From positions 1,628,401-1,692,400 of the forward strand of contig OY755175.1 of NCBI GenBank assembly GCA_963576735.1: DNA of 64,000 nt, written 5' to 3'. The DNA is from Bedellia somnulentella. Taxonomy: Eukaryota > Arthropoda > Insecta > Lepidoptera > Bedelliidae. Shown one piece after another: positions 22,158 to 33,654 of the stretch. How positions within the stretch are numbered: position 1 is the first letter of the stretch; each line of letters opens with the position of its first letter. The notes below the pieces were generated by a model. The model made no database searches and was not told where the DNA came from. It saw only the letters and a program-made list of their open reading frames with translations. A program made the position numbers and the translations under genes.

Positions 22158-22425
22158 TTTGATGATCGAGTGAGAAATCGTGTGATTCGAGAACGATGCG
22201 GTGTGTGGATTAGGATATTATAAAATAAAGACAAAGGAATCTTAATACCGTTTGGAAACATAAAGGGGGTAGATAAAATTGTACGTACTGGGGAAAAGAT
22301 GGATTAAAAAAATGTGGATTGTATGATGAGTAGAGGACGATCACGGAATACGGATTAAGATTGAATTTAGAATATGCTTAAAAAGGCAGGCTACACTGTA
22401 ATAGAAATAAATAATCATATAGGAC
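22158..22425 (+). pseudogene. Heavily decayed RTE LINE fragment
   Basis: Recognised by DDRVRNRVIRERCGV, then by degenerate matches to the RGR and AGV blocks. Many indels. Confidence 0.6.
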
Positions 22426-22581
22426 ATTAATGAAGTGAGTGAGTTATAAGAAAAACGTCACTGAAAAATTCAATAAATCAATAATCCTGAAAGAAGAGGA
22501 AATGTTTTGTTTAATACGTATAAAATAACAAAAGAATTTCGATCTTTAAAATTGAATGTATTTTTAGTATATTTTTTCTGT

Positions 22582-22830
22582 GTGCCGTGTAGTGTCGGCT
22601 TAGAATAACACTACCCAATTTCTACCCGTGGGTGATCGTAAGAGGCGGCTAAGGGTGTAGGGGCTTATTAAGTGATTTTTGGGCGATGCGGTTGGAGACC
22701 CGTGACCAAAAACCTTTATTATTACCATCTTTTCCCCATCAACTTTCAAAAGTGGCTGAGGAATTTCTCATTCCAAAGCTCTGGCTACCCCGTTAAGGGA
22801 TTTATAGCCGTGAGTATATGAATGTATGTT
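22582..22830 (+). mobile_element. SINE-A, near-complete copy
   Basis: Full-length match from GCCGTGTAGTGTCGGCTTAG to the TATG tail. Confidence 0.88.
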
Positions 22831-23308
22831 ACTGTGTTATTTTTTAATATGTTTTTGAAAAAGCGTCTGTCTTTTGTGTATATTGCGACTGTGTAGCAGT
22901 AGTAACAAATAAATCATTCTCTCTTTCTTTCTAACAAAACAGATTTTTCTGTATAGAAAATAGTTTTCTAATTCAATTATTCAAGTTCGAAAATATTTGA
23001 ATTTCAAAAGAGGAACGAGACGTGACGTATTTGGTATTAAACGAATGTTGCCAGGTACGTTTTCCCGTTCACTTGTCCCCATTTTCCTATTTCGCTACGG
23101 ATATTGGCGGAGAAAAATATATTGTGACCTGGCAGCATTACAATGGACGTTGTATGTTATTTATTTCAAGTTATTTTATAGCAGGTACTGCGGAATTGAA
23201 CCGTGAAGACCTGTAGGTTTTGTATATTATTTTTAGATACTAAATACTTTCTTTTACGCCGGGATATTTTAATGTTGATACAGTATACACCGTTTGTTAC
23301 CGAATACA
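22831..23308. other. Intergenic, nothing recognised
   Basis: Contains small overlapping open frames near 23000-23200 with no motif. Confidence 0.45.
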
Positions 23309-23600
23309 ACTCATACATCATCATAATCAGCCTAAGGAGTCCACTTATGGGTGTAGGCCTCCCCTAAAGATTTCGACAGCGACTGCTCCTGCCCGGCTAG
23401 TACGAGCGGTGTTAAACTAGTTATCGCGTGGGATAAAGCAGCCATCTCTTACGCACTTACTTAGTATCGTTTACTGACATCTCATTCTAACCGTTATCGT
23501 GTCGAAAAAATAGCGCTCGTGCTTGCCCGGCTGCCCTGCATTCATCCATTGACTTCACGCGACTTTCACTAACTCATCAGTCTATCTTTTCGGAGGGGGA
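23309..23600 (-). mobile_element. Repeat E copy
   Basis: Left end ATCATCATAATCAGCCTAAG then GGAGTCCACTTATGGGTGTAG; a GC-richer body continues to the right. Antisense orientation of a GATGAT-tailed LINE or its derivative. Class not resolved. Confidence 0.6.
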
Positions 23601-23767
23601 GTTACAGCTCGAATTCAAAATAAATAAAAGAATACAATATATCTTATTTCCAGCTAAAGATTCCACATGTGGTTTCCAGTTAGTTATGCAACAACAATTT
23701 AGTATATAGCGCATATCCTATTTATTTTCTATTGCATTTATAAATAAACTATATTTGTAAAATGCAA

Positions 23768-23972
23768 ATGCCATAACACTACCCCATTTTTACCCGAGGG
23801 CAAATGTAAGATGCGACTAAGGGTATAGGGGTTTTTAAGTGATCATTGGCCGATGTGGTTGGAGAACCTTCACAAACAATTATTAATTATTACCATCTTT
23901 TCCCCATTCAACTTCCAAAAATGGCCGAGGAATTTTTCATTTCAAAGGCTTGGCTACCCCGTTTAGGTAGTT
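23768..23972 (+). mobile_element. SINE-A, truncated copy
   Basis: Lacks the first about 30 bases and the tail; the body matches from CATAACACTACCCC to GGCTACCCCGTTTAGG. Confidence 0.78.
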
Positions 23973-24298
23973 TTGTGTAAAATACCTTTCAAAAAGGTCC
24001 AACCTTGCCAGTCCAGTACATCCAAGTCTGTAAGTCCGAACAGCTATAGGAAACCAATCGCGCTCGCCAAGCACGCTCTTGAAAGGGTATCGTATTGGGG
24101 AATAATTGAAAAAAGCCCGTATTAGTATTGCTAGTGTACATTATATAATACTACAATATTTACTGTGTGTTATTGTTAGTATGTTACGACTGGGAGAAAC
24201 ATCTTTGTGTTTAGGATTTTGTTAGAATTATAGTATGTATGACACACATTTTGTGTTTTTTCGTCATATGTCATAACGGGCTCTGGTATTCTAATAGA

Positions 24299-24555
24299 CA
24301 TACATACATACATATACTCACGCCTATAAATCCCTAGAAGGGGTAGCCAGAGCTAAGGAATTACAAAATCCTCAGCCACTTTTGGAAGTTGAGTGGGGAA
24401 AAGATGGTAGAATAAAGGTTGTTGGTGCTGAGTCTCCAACCGCATTGCCCAAAAATCCCTTAAAAGCCCCAATACCGTTAGTCGCCTCTTACGTACACCC
24501 ACCGGAAGAAATGGGGTAGTGCTATTCTAAGCCGACACTACACAGCAGTCTCAAA
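24299..24555 (-). mobile_element. SINE-A, near-complete copy with target duplication
   Basis: Flanked by TCTAATAGA (24290-24298 and 24556-24564). Full-length match. Confidence 0.9.
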
Positions 24556-24576
24556 TCTAATAGAATAAATCCATAA

Positions 24577-24650
24577 ACTCAAACTCAACGTTCACGCCGT
24601 ATGTCCCCGTAGGGTTGGCAGTGGTACTAGTACTACTGAGGATTACAGGC
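24577..24650 (-). mobile_element. SINE-B tail fragment
   Basis: ACGTTCACGCCGTATGTCCC to GTACTAGTACTACTGAGG; a MITE follows a few bases later. Confidence 0.65.
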
Positions 24651-24677
24651 AGGATACACTGGACACCGAGCCGCCCC

Positions 24678-24828
24678 CTGATTATTTATCTTTTGCGAGT
24701 GACGATTGTGTCGCAAGTTGCACGATTGTCGTTGTCAATGTCATAAATTTGTATGCGATCTGACACTTTTGACAGCGACAATATTGCAATTTGCGGCACA
24801 ATCGCGGTCGCTAAAGATACATAATCAG
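24678..24828. mobile_element. Fold-back MITE
   Basis: 151 bp. Inverted ends of about 44 bp begin CTGATTATTTATCTTTTGCG on the left against CTGATTATGTATCTTTAGCG on the right, with an inner pair ATTGTCGTTGTCAA/TTGACAGCGACAAT. Lies beside a SINE-B tail. No ORF. Confidence 0.83.
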
Positions 24829-25012
24829 CCCGCCGGTCGCCGTATCAAATACTTATAGAATATAGATCCACGATCCCCGTTGCAGAAAACATGATGCTGT
24901 GGAGGTATTTCCATATTCATGTACTGCATTTATATAAACGTAATTAAATTTTTACTTTATTAATTTTATATCACAAATTATTTAGATATAATATAACAGT
25001 AAAACTTGCCTA

Positions 25013-25312
25013 TGCCGTGTAGTGTCGGCTTAGAATAACACTACCCCATTTCTACCCGTGGGTGATCGTAAGAGGCGACTAACGGTATTGGGGCTAATTT
25101 AAATCTTTTCGTTCATGAAAACCTCATTATTCTTTATTTATTGGTATTGGGGCTTTTAAGGGATTTTTGGGCGATGCGGTTGGAGACCCATCACCAAAAA
25201 CATTTATTATTACCATCTTTTCCCCAATCAACTTCCAAAAGTGGCTGAGGAATTTCCAAAGCTCTGGCTACCCCGTTAAGGGATTAATAGCCGTGAGTAT
25301 ATGTATGTATGT
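25013..25312 (+). mobile_element. SINE-A split by a 47-bp mini-insertion
   Basis: Full SINE-A from GCCGTGTAGTGTCGGCTTAG to the TATG tail. It is interrupted after GGTATTGGGGCT by a SINE-C derivative; the 12-bp target is duplicated. Confidence 0.9.
25096..25142 (+). mobile_element. SINE-C derivative, 47-bp insertion lacking a tRNA-like core
   Basis: Flanked by exact GGTATTGGGGCT repeats (25084-25095 and 25143-25154). It consists of the SINE-C 5' block (AATTTAAATC, then TTCATGAAAACCTCAT) joined directly to its 3' block (CTTTATTTATT). The pol III promoter-like middle present at 10312-10428 is absent. Confidence 0.88.
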
Positions 25313-25576
25313 ACGTAACAGTAAAACTTATAATATTTTAAATTTTGACTTCCCTTTCTAGGATAAAAAGCGTAGGTTAGGGTTTGTATTTTAGTTGTAC
25401 TCATAATATTTCGTTATTTAATGATTCGTACAGTTACATCAAAAAGTGTTTCTATAAAAATAGCATGTTTTTATATTACGTTTGTTAAACAAGGGGAGGG
25501 AAGGGGGAAATATTGAATGAAAAACGTTTCAGAGTTATTCGCAAATATGCAGTGTTTTTTTAAATATATCTGATTG

Positions 25577-25826
25577 TTTAAAAAAAGATAAAAAATATTT
25601 ATTTCAAAATAAAAAGAATTGTTCTCTATTTTTTGAACGTCACAAACTTACGTATAAGTTAAATCTTACTCTACTGACTCTACTTCGGATTCAGAAGGTG
25701 TATTGTTGCGAGAAGAACCCGTAAGAAACTCAGCAACACACATCTTTTCTTAGTCATATTACAATATTGGTGTATGTCTGGAAATATCCTGAATAGAGCC
25801 CTGGTGACACCAAGCAGTTTCTACCA
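25577..25826 (-). mobile_element. 5'-truncated copy of the CR1/Jockey LINE
   Basis: About 250 bases match the 3' end of the LINE at 42284-47230 (last codons of ORF2, stop and 3' UTR) with only a few differences. The match stops abruptly at GCAGTTTC, a typical dead-on-arrival truncation. The sense-strand 3' end is again ATCTTTT-rich. Confidence 0.88.
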
Positions 25827-26460
25827 TTTATAGAGTGAAAATGTGTTCATATAATCCTGATGTGTATTACAAAGTAATAAGATTTAATAGAAATAGCTAG
25901 AAAAGCTATACAACTAGACTAATATTTCATCAGATTAAACTTTATCGTAAATTGCCGATGTGTACATAGATGTGTAAATTGGTGAACAAGACAAACTTTC
26001 CAGATATTTAGAACAAGTCAAACGTTATTATAAAACATTTGTCTTATATCAAAGTTGTGATTTTATACGTTCCCACTCATTTTTTTCTAAAAAAATAGAA
26101 CTTTTATTACGTTCATTATATATCAAGTGTACGGAATGTGCACTGCTTGATCATACTAAGAGTTGTCAAACGTGTAAAACATTTTTTCATAACACTATGC
26201 TCAGTTAATGGTAACATGAACATTCAACAATGCAAGTTTTGAATAAATATTTCTGTTCCGACTGTACCTTATATCTACAGTAAAAAGATTAATGATGGTG
26301 TTGATACACAAAAAAGGTGTCATGTTCAATTAAAGTCAGATTGTTGAACGCTTCCTTGGGCAACACGTTACGATTCCGAAGCGGGTTTTCGAAATTCTGA
26401 GCTTGAGTGTACTTTGAAACATTGGGAAACTGTTTAATGGCCAAAACAAAATTTTACTCA
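25827..26460. other. Intergenic, nothing recognised
   Basis: AT-rich; no repeat or ORF supported. Confidence 0.45.
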
Positions 26461-26517
26461 GAATCATACGTTCACGCCGTGTATCCCAGAAGGGGTTGAC
26501 AGAGGTACTAATAAATA
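26461..26517 (-). mobile_element. SINE-B tail fragment hosting a SINE-A
   Basis: GTTCACGCCGTGTATCCCAG to GACAGAGGTACTAAT; the target site of the neighbouring SINE-A. Confidence 0.7.
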
Positions 26518-26773
26518 CATAAATATATACATACATATACATGCTATAAATCCCTAGAAGGGGTAGCCAGAGCTAAGGAATTCGAAATTCCTTAGCCACG
26601 TTTGGAAAGTTGAGTGGGGAAAAGATGGTAAAATAAAGGTTGTTGGTGATGGGTCTCCATCCGCATCGTCCAAAAATCCCTTAAAAGCCCCGATACCGTT
26701 AGTCGCCTCTTACGTACATCCACCGGAAGAAATGGGGTAGTGTTATTCTTAGCCGACACTACACAGCAAACTT
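26518..26773 (-). mobile_element. SINE-A inserted in a SINE-B remnant, with target duplication
   Basis: Flanked by an exact 13-bp repeat GTACTAATAAATA (26505-26517 and 26774-26786). The left copy belongs to a SINE-B tail (26461-26517), so SINE-A landed in SINE-B. Confidence 0.88.
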
Positions 26774-27191
26774 GTACTAATAAATAAATAAATATATATA
26801 CGGACATAATGACACAGACCAAGTTAGCCCCAAAGCAAGTACAACTTAATGACTTGTGGTAAGGGATACTAACTCAACGATATACTTAATATTATATTAT
26901 ACACATATAAATAACACACATAATCACACACGCACTCTCACACATACACTCTCACCCATGAAACACACATTTAGAGAAAATTAATTATATTTAATTTGTC
27001 CATACATATTTCTGTTACAAATAAATGCTCAGTTTATTAATGAAATTTGTGAAACATATAATTGGCACGATAAATTGTTATATTTAAAAATGCCTGTTAA
27101 TAGATTAAGTGCTGTTTGTTTTACTCAATAATAAATAAATAAATAACAGCCAAGGCTAAGAAATACCATTTATATTCATCACCTAAATGTT

Positions 27192-27262
27192 GCTCTCAGC
27201 AGGATTCGAACCCGCGACCTCCGGACCCAAAAGCTAGTCACCTAACCAATCGGCCACGGATG
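27192..27262 (-). mobile_element. SINE-D tRNA-like head
   Basis: On the minus strand TGGCCGATTGGTTAGGTGAC (A-box-like) and GGTTCGAATCC (B box) are spaced as in a tRNA. The expected acceptor stem does not pair, so it is tRNA-derived and not a tRNA gene. Its body may extend left to about 26805, where it shares CAAGTTAG and CAAAGCAAG-type blocks with 38195-38340. Confidence 0.6.
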
Positions 27263-27267
27263 TCGTC

Positions 27268-27582
27268 ATTCTTATACTAATACTTCTGAACATCACGTGG
27301 TATTCAGAGGATCCACGTTGCTTGGACAGTGTACTCACATGTTAGTGGGCAAGTCTATCGCCGTTTTGTTCGAATATCCTGTCACATGACTAAGTACTAC
27401 TCAGCCGTGTGGATTTCCTCACGATGTTTTGCCTCACCGTTAAAAACCATGATATCATAAGCACACAAATGACTGTAGAATAAACAAGTTGGTATAGGCC
27501 CGACCCGGGATTCGAACCCTCATTGGCCACGAAACCTCACGATAAGCGGTGTTCTACCCACTGAGCTATCACGTTTGCTATA
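27268..27582 (-). mobile_element. SINE-B, near-complete copy
   Basis: From TACTTCTGAACATCACGTG to the head GAGCTATCACG, including an inverted B box (GGGATTCGAACC). The last tail bases are missing. Confidence 0.85.
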
Positions 27583-27589
27583 CTCTACT

Positions 27590-27658
27590 CACGGTTATAT
27601 ATCTCAACCTGGGTAGCTATACCTTCAGGAATTTAAATTCATCAGTCACTCTTTGAAG
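27590..27658 (-). mobile_element. SINE-A, decayed 3' fragment
   Basis: Match to the tail part (ACTCACGGTTATA, then TTCATCAGTCAC), between a SINE-B and an RTE tail. Confidence 0.5.
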
Positions 27659-27722
27659 TACATACATACATACAGATGCTCACGCCATTAGCTCCATTGG
27701 TTAGGCAGAGACTATCGATCAT
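27659..27722 (-). mobile_element. RTE LINE 3' tail fragment
   Basis: About 60 bases matching the RTE terminal block (TACATACATACA tail, then CTCACGCCATTAG and AGGCAGAGACTATCGATC). Confidence 0.65.
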
Positions 27723-27724
27723 AA

Positions 27725-28876
27725 TATTCATATTCATTTATTCATTATAACAATATAACATCGTGTTTGAATTATAAAACTAACTTATAATCTAAAAAAT
27801 ATTTACAATAAGTATCACAAGATGTTAATAACAAAAATTAAAAAAAAAATATTTAAAAATAATATGTATTAAAATTTTGTTTGGAATAACATAAATGTCA
27901 ATCACACAAATCTTACACTTAATAAATTTTAAAATGTCAATTTGTAATAAAAAAAACTAAAAAAATAGTGTGAGGAGTTATCCTTCAAATCGTATAGATA
28001 GACATTTGTTAATTAAATATTGTTTTAATTTTATTTTGAACACTTTCGGACATTGAATCAATCTAAATTCATTAGGGATTCTATTATATATATTTATTTC
28101 CTGGTATTTAGGAGCATGCTCAACTACTTTGAGATGGGGAATACCACAGTGTCCAAACGAAATTTTTTTCTCCTGCGTGACTCTCTTTATAATGTTTGCT
28201 CCTCTGTTTCAATGCCACCTATATTTTCCCTAAAGTTCGTAAGAAGGAGAAATACGTAGAGTGCAGGTACCGTTATAATAAAAAAAAAATATAGTATTCC
28301 TTGCAGGATTCCATTTGTGACAATCTTAACATTATTGTTATAGACCTTTTTTGTAATATAAATGTTTTTATAATGTTATACATAAAACTGTTACCCCAAT
28401 ATGTAATGCTATATTTTAGTTTAGATTCAACTAATGAAAAATAAATCATTTTTAATTATTTTAGTTCAATGCTATCTCTGCGAGTTCGCAGAGCACAGCA
28501 TGCTGAACTGAGTGTATTCTCTACAGCTGAAAGTTCGGCTTTCCAGTTTAAATTCGAGTCAATATAAACTCCTAGAAATTTCACTGAATTGACCATCTCA
28601 ATACTAGCATTATTTAAAGATAATTTCACACTCTCTCTATTTCTTGCCGTTGTTTTAAAAAGCATCGCATAAGTTTTCGTTAAATTTAGTGTTAAATTAT
28701 TGTATTGAAACCAGCAATTGAACTCAAATAATGCAGCATTTGCCTTTGTTTCTAGTTTAGAGATAGTTTCAGCCGTAATAATAGAGGTTGTTTCATCAGC
28801 AAACATGACAATGTTGATTCCAGGCACTTGTTTTTGAATATAATCGATCAAGTCGTTAATGAATATAAGAAAGATT
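27725..28876 (-). pseudogene. Decayed Jockey/CR1-type LINE fragment (RT C-terminal half and 3' part)
   Basis: Minus-strand reading near 28876-28456 gives INDLIDYIQKQ, then FADE where FADD is expected, then TKTYAMLFKTT and VKFLGVYIDSNLNW, typical of the RT palm and thumb. Past a stop at 28456, degenerate reading continues with YFSLVESKLKYSITYWG and LQKRSI, and later PKYQEINIYNRIPNEFR and FKIKLKQYL, the usual C-terminal end of such proteins. The upstream half is missing where a SINE-A copy (28877-29126) begins. It is a different family from the intact LINE at 42284-47230. Confidence 0.78.
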
Positions 28877-29126
28877 ATACATACATACTTATACTCACGC
28901 CTAAAAATCCCTTGAAGGGGTAGCCAGAGCTGTGGAATTAGAAATTCCTCAGCCACTTTTGGAAAGTTGCGTGAGGAAAAGATGGTAAAATAAAGGTTGT
29001 CGGTGATGGGTCTCCAACCGCATCACCCAAAAAATCCCTTAAAAGCCCTAATACCGTTTATCGCCTCTTACGTACACCCATCATAAGAAATGGGGTAGTG
29101 CTACTTTAAGCCGTCACTACACAGGT
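28877..29126 (-). mobile_element. SINE-A, near-complete, at a LINE junction
   Basis: Full-length match, tail at left. The left neighbour is a LINE RT fragment that stops at this point; I do not recognise the LINE on the right side. Confidence 0.87.
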
Positions 29127-31608
29127 GATCTGAATATAATATGTGTGTAATTGTAAAACTATGACGTGGTACGGAGTGGTGGAGTGGAGGTTAAAATTCT
29201 GAACAAAACATCATGTTTTGTCACCTTTTTGTGACTTAACATTAAATAATAAATCCAAAAGATGTCATTCTCATGTTTTAATTACTACATGTTTTATTGG
29301 TGACATAAAAAGCAACACAACGCACGCGACGTCGCGTCGTATCTCGCCACATAACTGTCAGTGTGGAGACTCAAAACGATTTATCTTTTCAACAATAATT
29401 TCACCGGGTTTCCCTCCTATGTGATTAATGATGGATATTTCTGAATAATTACTAAGATTTTTTCATTCCAACAACGTGTTTGCAATTTATTACGTTATGT
29501 TTAAGATCGAATTTGCATTGGTATTATGATGACCCTTGAAATCGTTTCAATTTAGAAATGATATAGCTCTTGCATTGATTCCTTATATTATGATCTTTAT
29601 TGCTGTAGCAATAGGGGTCATAAGTTTCGAGTTTAAAGAATAATAAGTACCCAAAAAGTAGTATTCAATGCAAATTTGCACTCGAGTTTTCAGAGGGTAG
29701 CATGAGTTATTAATTTGGTATAATTACACCCCTAATTTTGCTATACATGTGGCATTTTTATTGCGTATTACTAACAATCATTAATATTACTTTTTTATAT
29801 TTCCATTCATTTCGAGTGTTCGGCATTACAGCTTCAGTGCGGCCACCAAGAAGTTAATTACAAATGAGTTTGTATTACAAAGAGTATTTTTGACTTTTGT
29901 GTTGAATTGAATGCGTGTATTGCCTATTGAATATTGTTATACGAAACGGTGTTTTTATTCCGAACATTGTATTTTCATGTCGTTTTTATTTACATGCGAA
30001 ATGAAACGCAATAATGGTTTAAATTACGATTTTGTTGAAGAGAAAAGAAACATTTACCGGTAATGGACAATATTGATTTACTTTTTAAGTCATTGTTTAT
30101 AATTTGTTATACTTTGATGCGTTTATAAGCTGAACTTAGCTTTATGTTTAAATTAATTAATATTAGAATTGTGGTAGTGGTGTTACTCGTTGAAGTATTT
30201 ATAAAATTTAGGACTATTATGCTTATCAGTAGAACACTTCCTAATATTCTTCCTTCCTACAAACTATTTGCCAAAAACTTTACTTTTATAAAAATCTAAA
30301 AATGATTATATGATTATCATGTTTTTTTATAGTGGGCTGGTAATGTATGGCTTATGATCTCATATAACAAACAGTATCCATAGCTTTAAGTAGTTCCTGC
30401 GGATGTGTACACTTAAGTGTGAATCTAAAAAATATCTATTATTATATTTATAACAGTGATATAACAATGGCGGATCGCTGAGCAAAACTTACAAACGTAA
30501 TACGTACACACCTTTGAACGAATGAATGGGGGATAGGGATGGCTGGACGGACATTGAATGTGATAAATCGATAAATGTAAATCAAATGACTTGGGTAACA
30601 TTTTTAATTACAAATGTTAGTAATTTAATTTAATAAGGTTTTACTCGGTGGAACACCCCTCTCAATTCCTTATAATTACGCATTCGAACAGATATTTTTT
30701 AAATAAATATCTTATTTTTCTTGGTAATAGCCTAATAATTTCTTAAATTGATGCCCATTAATGCTATTAACATATACAAAATTATAGGCTATTAAATATA
30801 CTCTTCAAATTAAAATAAGAACAATAACAAAAATAATGCAAATTAATAAATAATAAAACAAATATAAATCGCGTTTTTTTATTTGTAACAACCCACTATC
30901 GATACTTTCCTACCCCATCCCTATCAATGAAAAAGAACCACTTGAAAACCGGAAAGCTCGTTCAGTTTTCGCGCTCGGATGATTTTCGAATTCACATTTA
31001 ATATGCGCGGTATATCTTTTTAATATGATTACAATACTACAATGTTTAGTTAGCTATTGTACTGTTGATAGCACCCTGCGATGGACAAAGCTCAAAGCTT
31101 CAAAGGCGGCATAACAGGATATCAAGCACTTGATAGTGAAACCAATGTGGGCTTTGTTCCGATGCGAATATATTTTTATGTTAATTTTCTTATTTGTGTG
31201 TTATCACAGTTTAGATTGAAATAATGTTTGGTATTTTTGTTTGGATGTGGTAAGTTTAGGGACCCAGTTTCAGTATTATAAAGTGTAAATTAAGTCTCGT
31301 AAAATAATTTGCTAAAACCTGGTCTTTTGCCATCATACACGGTAAAAAAAAATATGAGTGTCAGACTTAATTATTTAAATCCCACTATGAGCAGTATAAA
31401 CCGAACGTTAAAGAATTTGTGGTGATTTGACGACGATTCTAAATCACCTTAAAGGGGTATAATATACTCATGGGTAATTTATATTCGAAGCCAACATGCA
31501 TTCCCTAAATCATATGAGAGCGTTATATAGGGCATCAAAGCGTTTAACTCAAGTGATTATAAATATCGCGCTCATTTATAACATTATGACTTAACTTACG
31601 CACTCTAG
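29127..31608. other. Long unannotated stretch of about 2.5 kb
   Basis: No SINE, LINE or MITE recognised, unusual for this window. Contains a GC palindrome GCGACGTCGC near 29327. No coding signal. Confidence 0.5.
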
Positions 31609-31780
31609 AGAGCTTATTCCATTTGTCTGAATGAAGACGTCTGAAGCCACAGAATCTGAATTCAGACTAGTGGAATAACGTTCAAACTGAAATTTGTGTA
31701 GTGGAATAACAAGCGTCTGCGGCAGTAACTTCGAAGGGCGTCTGAATTCAGCAACGACAAAGTGTTATGGAATAAGCTCT
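31609..31780. mobile_element. Probable MITE with 14-bp inverted ends
   Basis: Left AGAGCTTATTCCAT and right ATGGAATAAGCTCT are exact inverses. The interior repeats GGAATAAC and GTCTGAATTCAG in both orientations. No clear target duplication. Confidence 0.65.
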
Positions 31781-31802
31781 TAACTTGGCTCATGCTACTG
31801 AA

Positions 31803-32010
31803 AACTCAAAATTCAAGCGATTACGTCGTATATCCCCGTGACACCATCATCTGGTGTTCAGAGTACCCACGTTTTGATTGGACAGTGTATTCACATAATA
31901 GGGGGCAGGCCTACCGCCGTTTTGTAAGAATACACTGTCACATCACTAAGTACAAACTTAGCCATGTGGGTGAGCTTCCTTACGATGTTTTTCGTCACCG
32001 TTAAACTACT
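31803..32010 (-). mobile_element. SINE-B, partial copy
   Basis: Matches from the tail region (GTCGTATATCCCCG) to GATGTTTTTCGTCACCGTTAA; the tRNA-like head is absent. Confidence 0.8.
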
Positions 32011-32511
32011 GAAAAATACAAGTACATACCTGTGACAATAAAAGCCCAATGTAAATATTATTTCATCTCGTTGCGTCAAACTTTTACGTAATTTAACTAA
32101 TAAGGACATAATAAATTAGCATAATTTTGTCACACCAATCTTGACTCTGTAAGCAATTCTCGTGGAGTCTTTCTTAGTAATTAGATGTCTAAGTAGTGGG
32201 GCACGCATCCTTTTGTACGATAGCCTTGGCCATTTGACAAACGCTTTTGCGTTTTACAATTGAGTGTTGGGACATGTTCGATTGAAGGTCTTTCTGTGAA
32301 CTTATTGTTGGTTTGAATATTCTTTGGAAGGTTTATGATTACAGTTTATAGAGATGGACACGAGTAAGAAAATTGGGTGAGTTATATACGTTACTAATAT
32401 AATATTATAAAACGCCTTTGTTTTGTGTTAATGAAAAGGTTCTAAAACCATTTTACATTTTTTAATACTTTTGCCAATGCTATAAAATGATAAAGGAAGA
32501 AATCAGATAAT
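32011..32511. other. Intergenic, nothing recognised
   Basis: No repeat or coding signal seen. Confidence 0.45.
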
Positions 32512-32521
32512 TGTCAGCAAC

Positions 32522-32777
32522 TGTGTAGCATGCTGTGTAGTTTCGGCTTAGAATAGCACTACCCCATTTCTTCCGGTGGGTGTATGTAAGAGGCGACTAA
32601 CGGTATTAGGGCTTTTAAGGGAATTTTGGGCGATGCGGTTGGAGACCCATCACCAAAAACCCTTATTTCACCATCTTTTCCCCACGCAACTTCCAAAAGT
32701 GGCTGAGCAATTTCTAATTCCCTAGCTCTGGCTTCCCCTTCATGGGATTTATAGCCGTGCGTATATGTATGTATGTA
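32522..32777 (+). mobile_element. SINE-A with target duplication
   Basis: Flanked by an exact 10-bp repeat TGTCAGCAAC (32512-32521 and 32778-32787). Full length. Confidence 0.92.
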
Positions 32778-32787
32778 TGTCAGCAAC

Positions 32788-33654
32788 ATTTTGTGGAATA
32801 AGAGGAGAAAAGATAGTTAAATATAAAATAATGGAATTATTGGATATCTGATACTACCGACCAATGTCTTGACGAATTCCAGATCCCTTTGTAAGACGAA
32901 AGATGGGTAAAAATTGCACTAAGCTAACACTGAAGTTAAAGTTTATTCGTCGCTGCAATGCTGAATATTGTACGAAAACATGAGAGTAGTATAACATTGC
33001 AAACCGTTTCGCGCGTATTCAAAACGGGAGACAATCAATCTTTCACTGACCCTTTTCGGATGGACCTTTAGGGAATTTGGACTAAACTGTCGAGTCACGC
33101 GACCTCCCTCCAGGGAATCACCGGAGTATTTTACGCATACTTGTCCAGGATAAAGAAAATCCATGTCGAACGTTGCGGAATATATTCCGATTTTACATCA
33201 AGTTGTCCCTTTCTATGACGTTTGGTTAAAACGAGACAGTGATATCGAATAAAAGTGTAACGTGAATGAATGTTTTAACGTAGTGATGGATCGATTAAGA
33301 TTCAATGTAGTGGACTATAGTTATAGTGTTTGATGAAATTTAGCGGAAATCTGTTTGCGAATGGAAGGGCAGCGTTTAAAGTTTTCTTTTATGGTCTCAA
33401 TGGGGTGTGAGGATAAACATGATTTAAGGATATTCAAATAGATTGTTATTGAGTTTAAGTTGATTGCTGTTTTATGAATGTGTGATTAAGAAGGGTGTGC
33501 TGCATATTTTATTGTTAAGATCAAAGGAAGGTTTTTTCTATATCTTAGCTGTTTTGACAATCATTATCATAAATATCTGCTAGCTGGTGCTGTAAGCGTA
33601 AGACATGTCATTGTAGAGGGAGGGCATATGCTAAGCTATGAGACGCGAGTACAC
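32788..33654. other. Intergenic, nothing recognised
   Basis: A 73-codon minus-strand frame (32943-33164) has no recognisable motif. Confidence 0.45.

Noticed and set aside
27192..27262. A possible nuclear tRNA gene
   Set aside because: A and B boxes are good but the ends do not form an acceptor stem and no T-run terminator follows; better as a SINE head.
28053..28259. 68-codon plus-strand frame
   Set aside because: It is antisense to the decayed LINE whose minus-strand frame carries recognisable RT C-terminal motifs.
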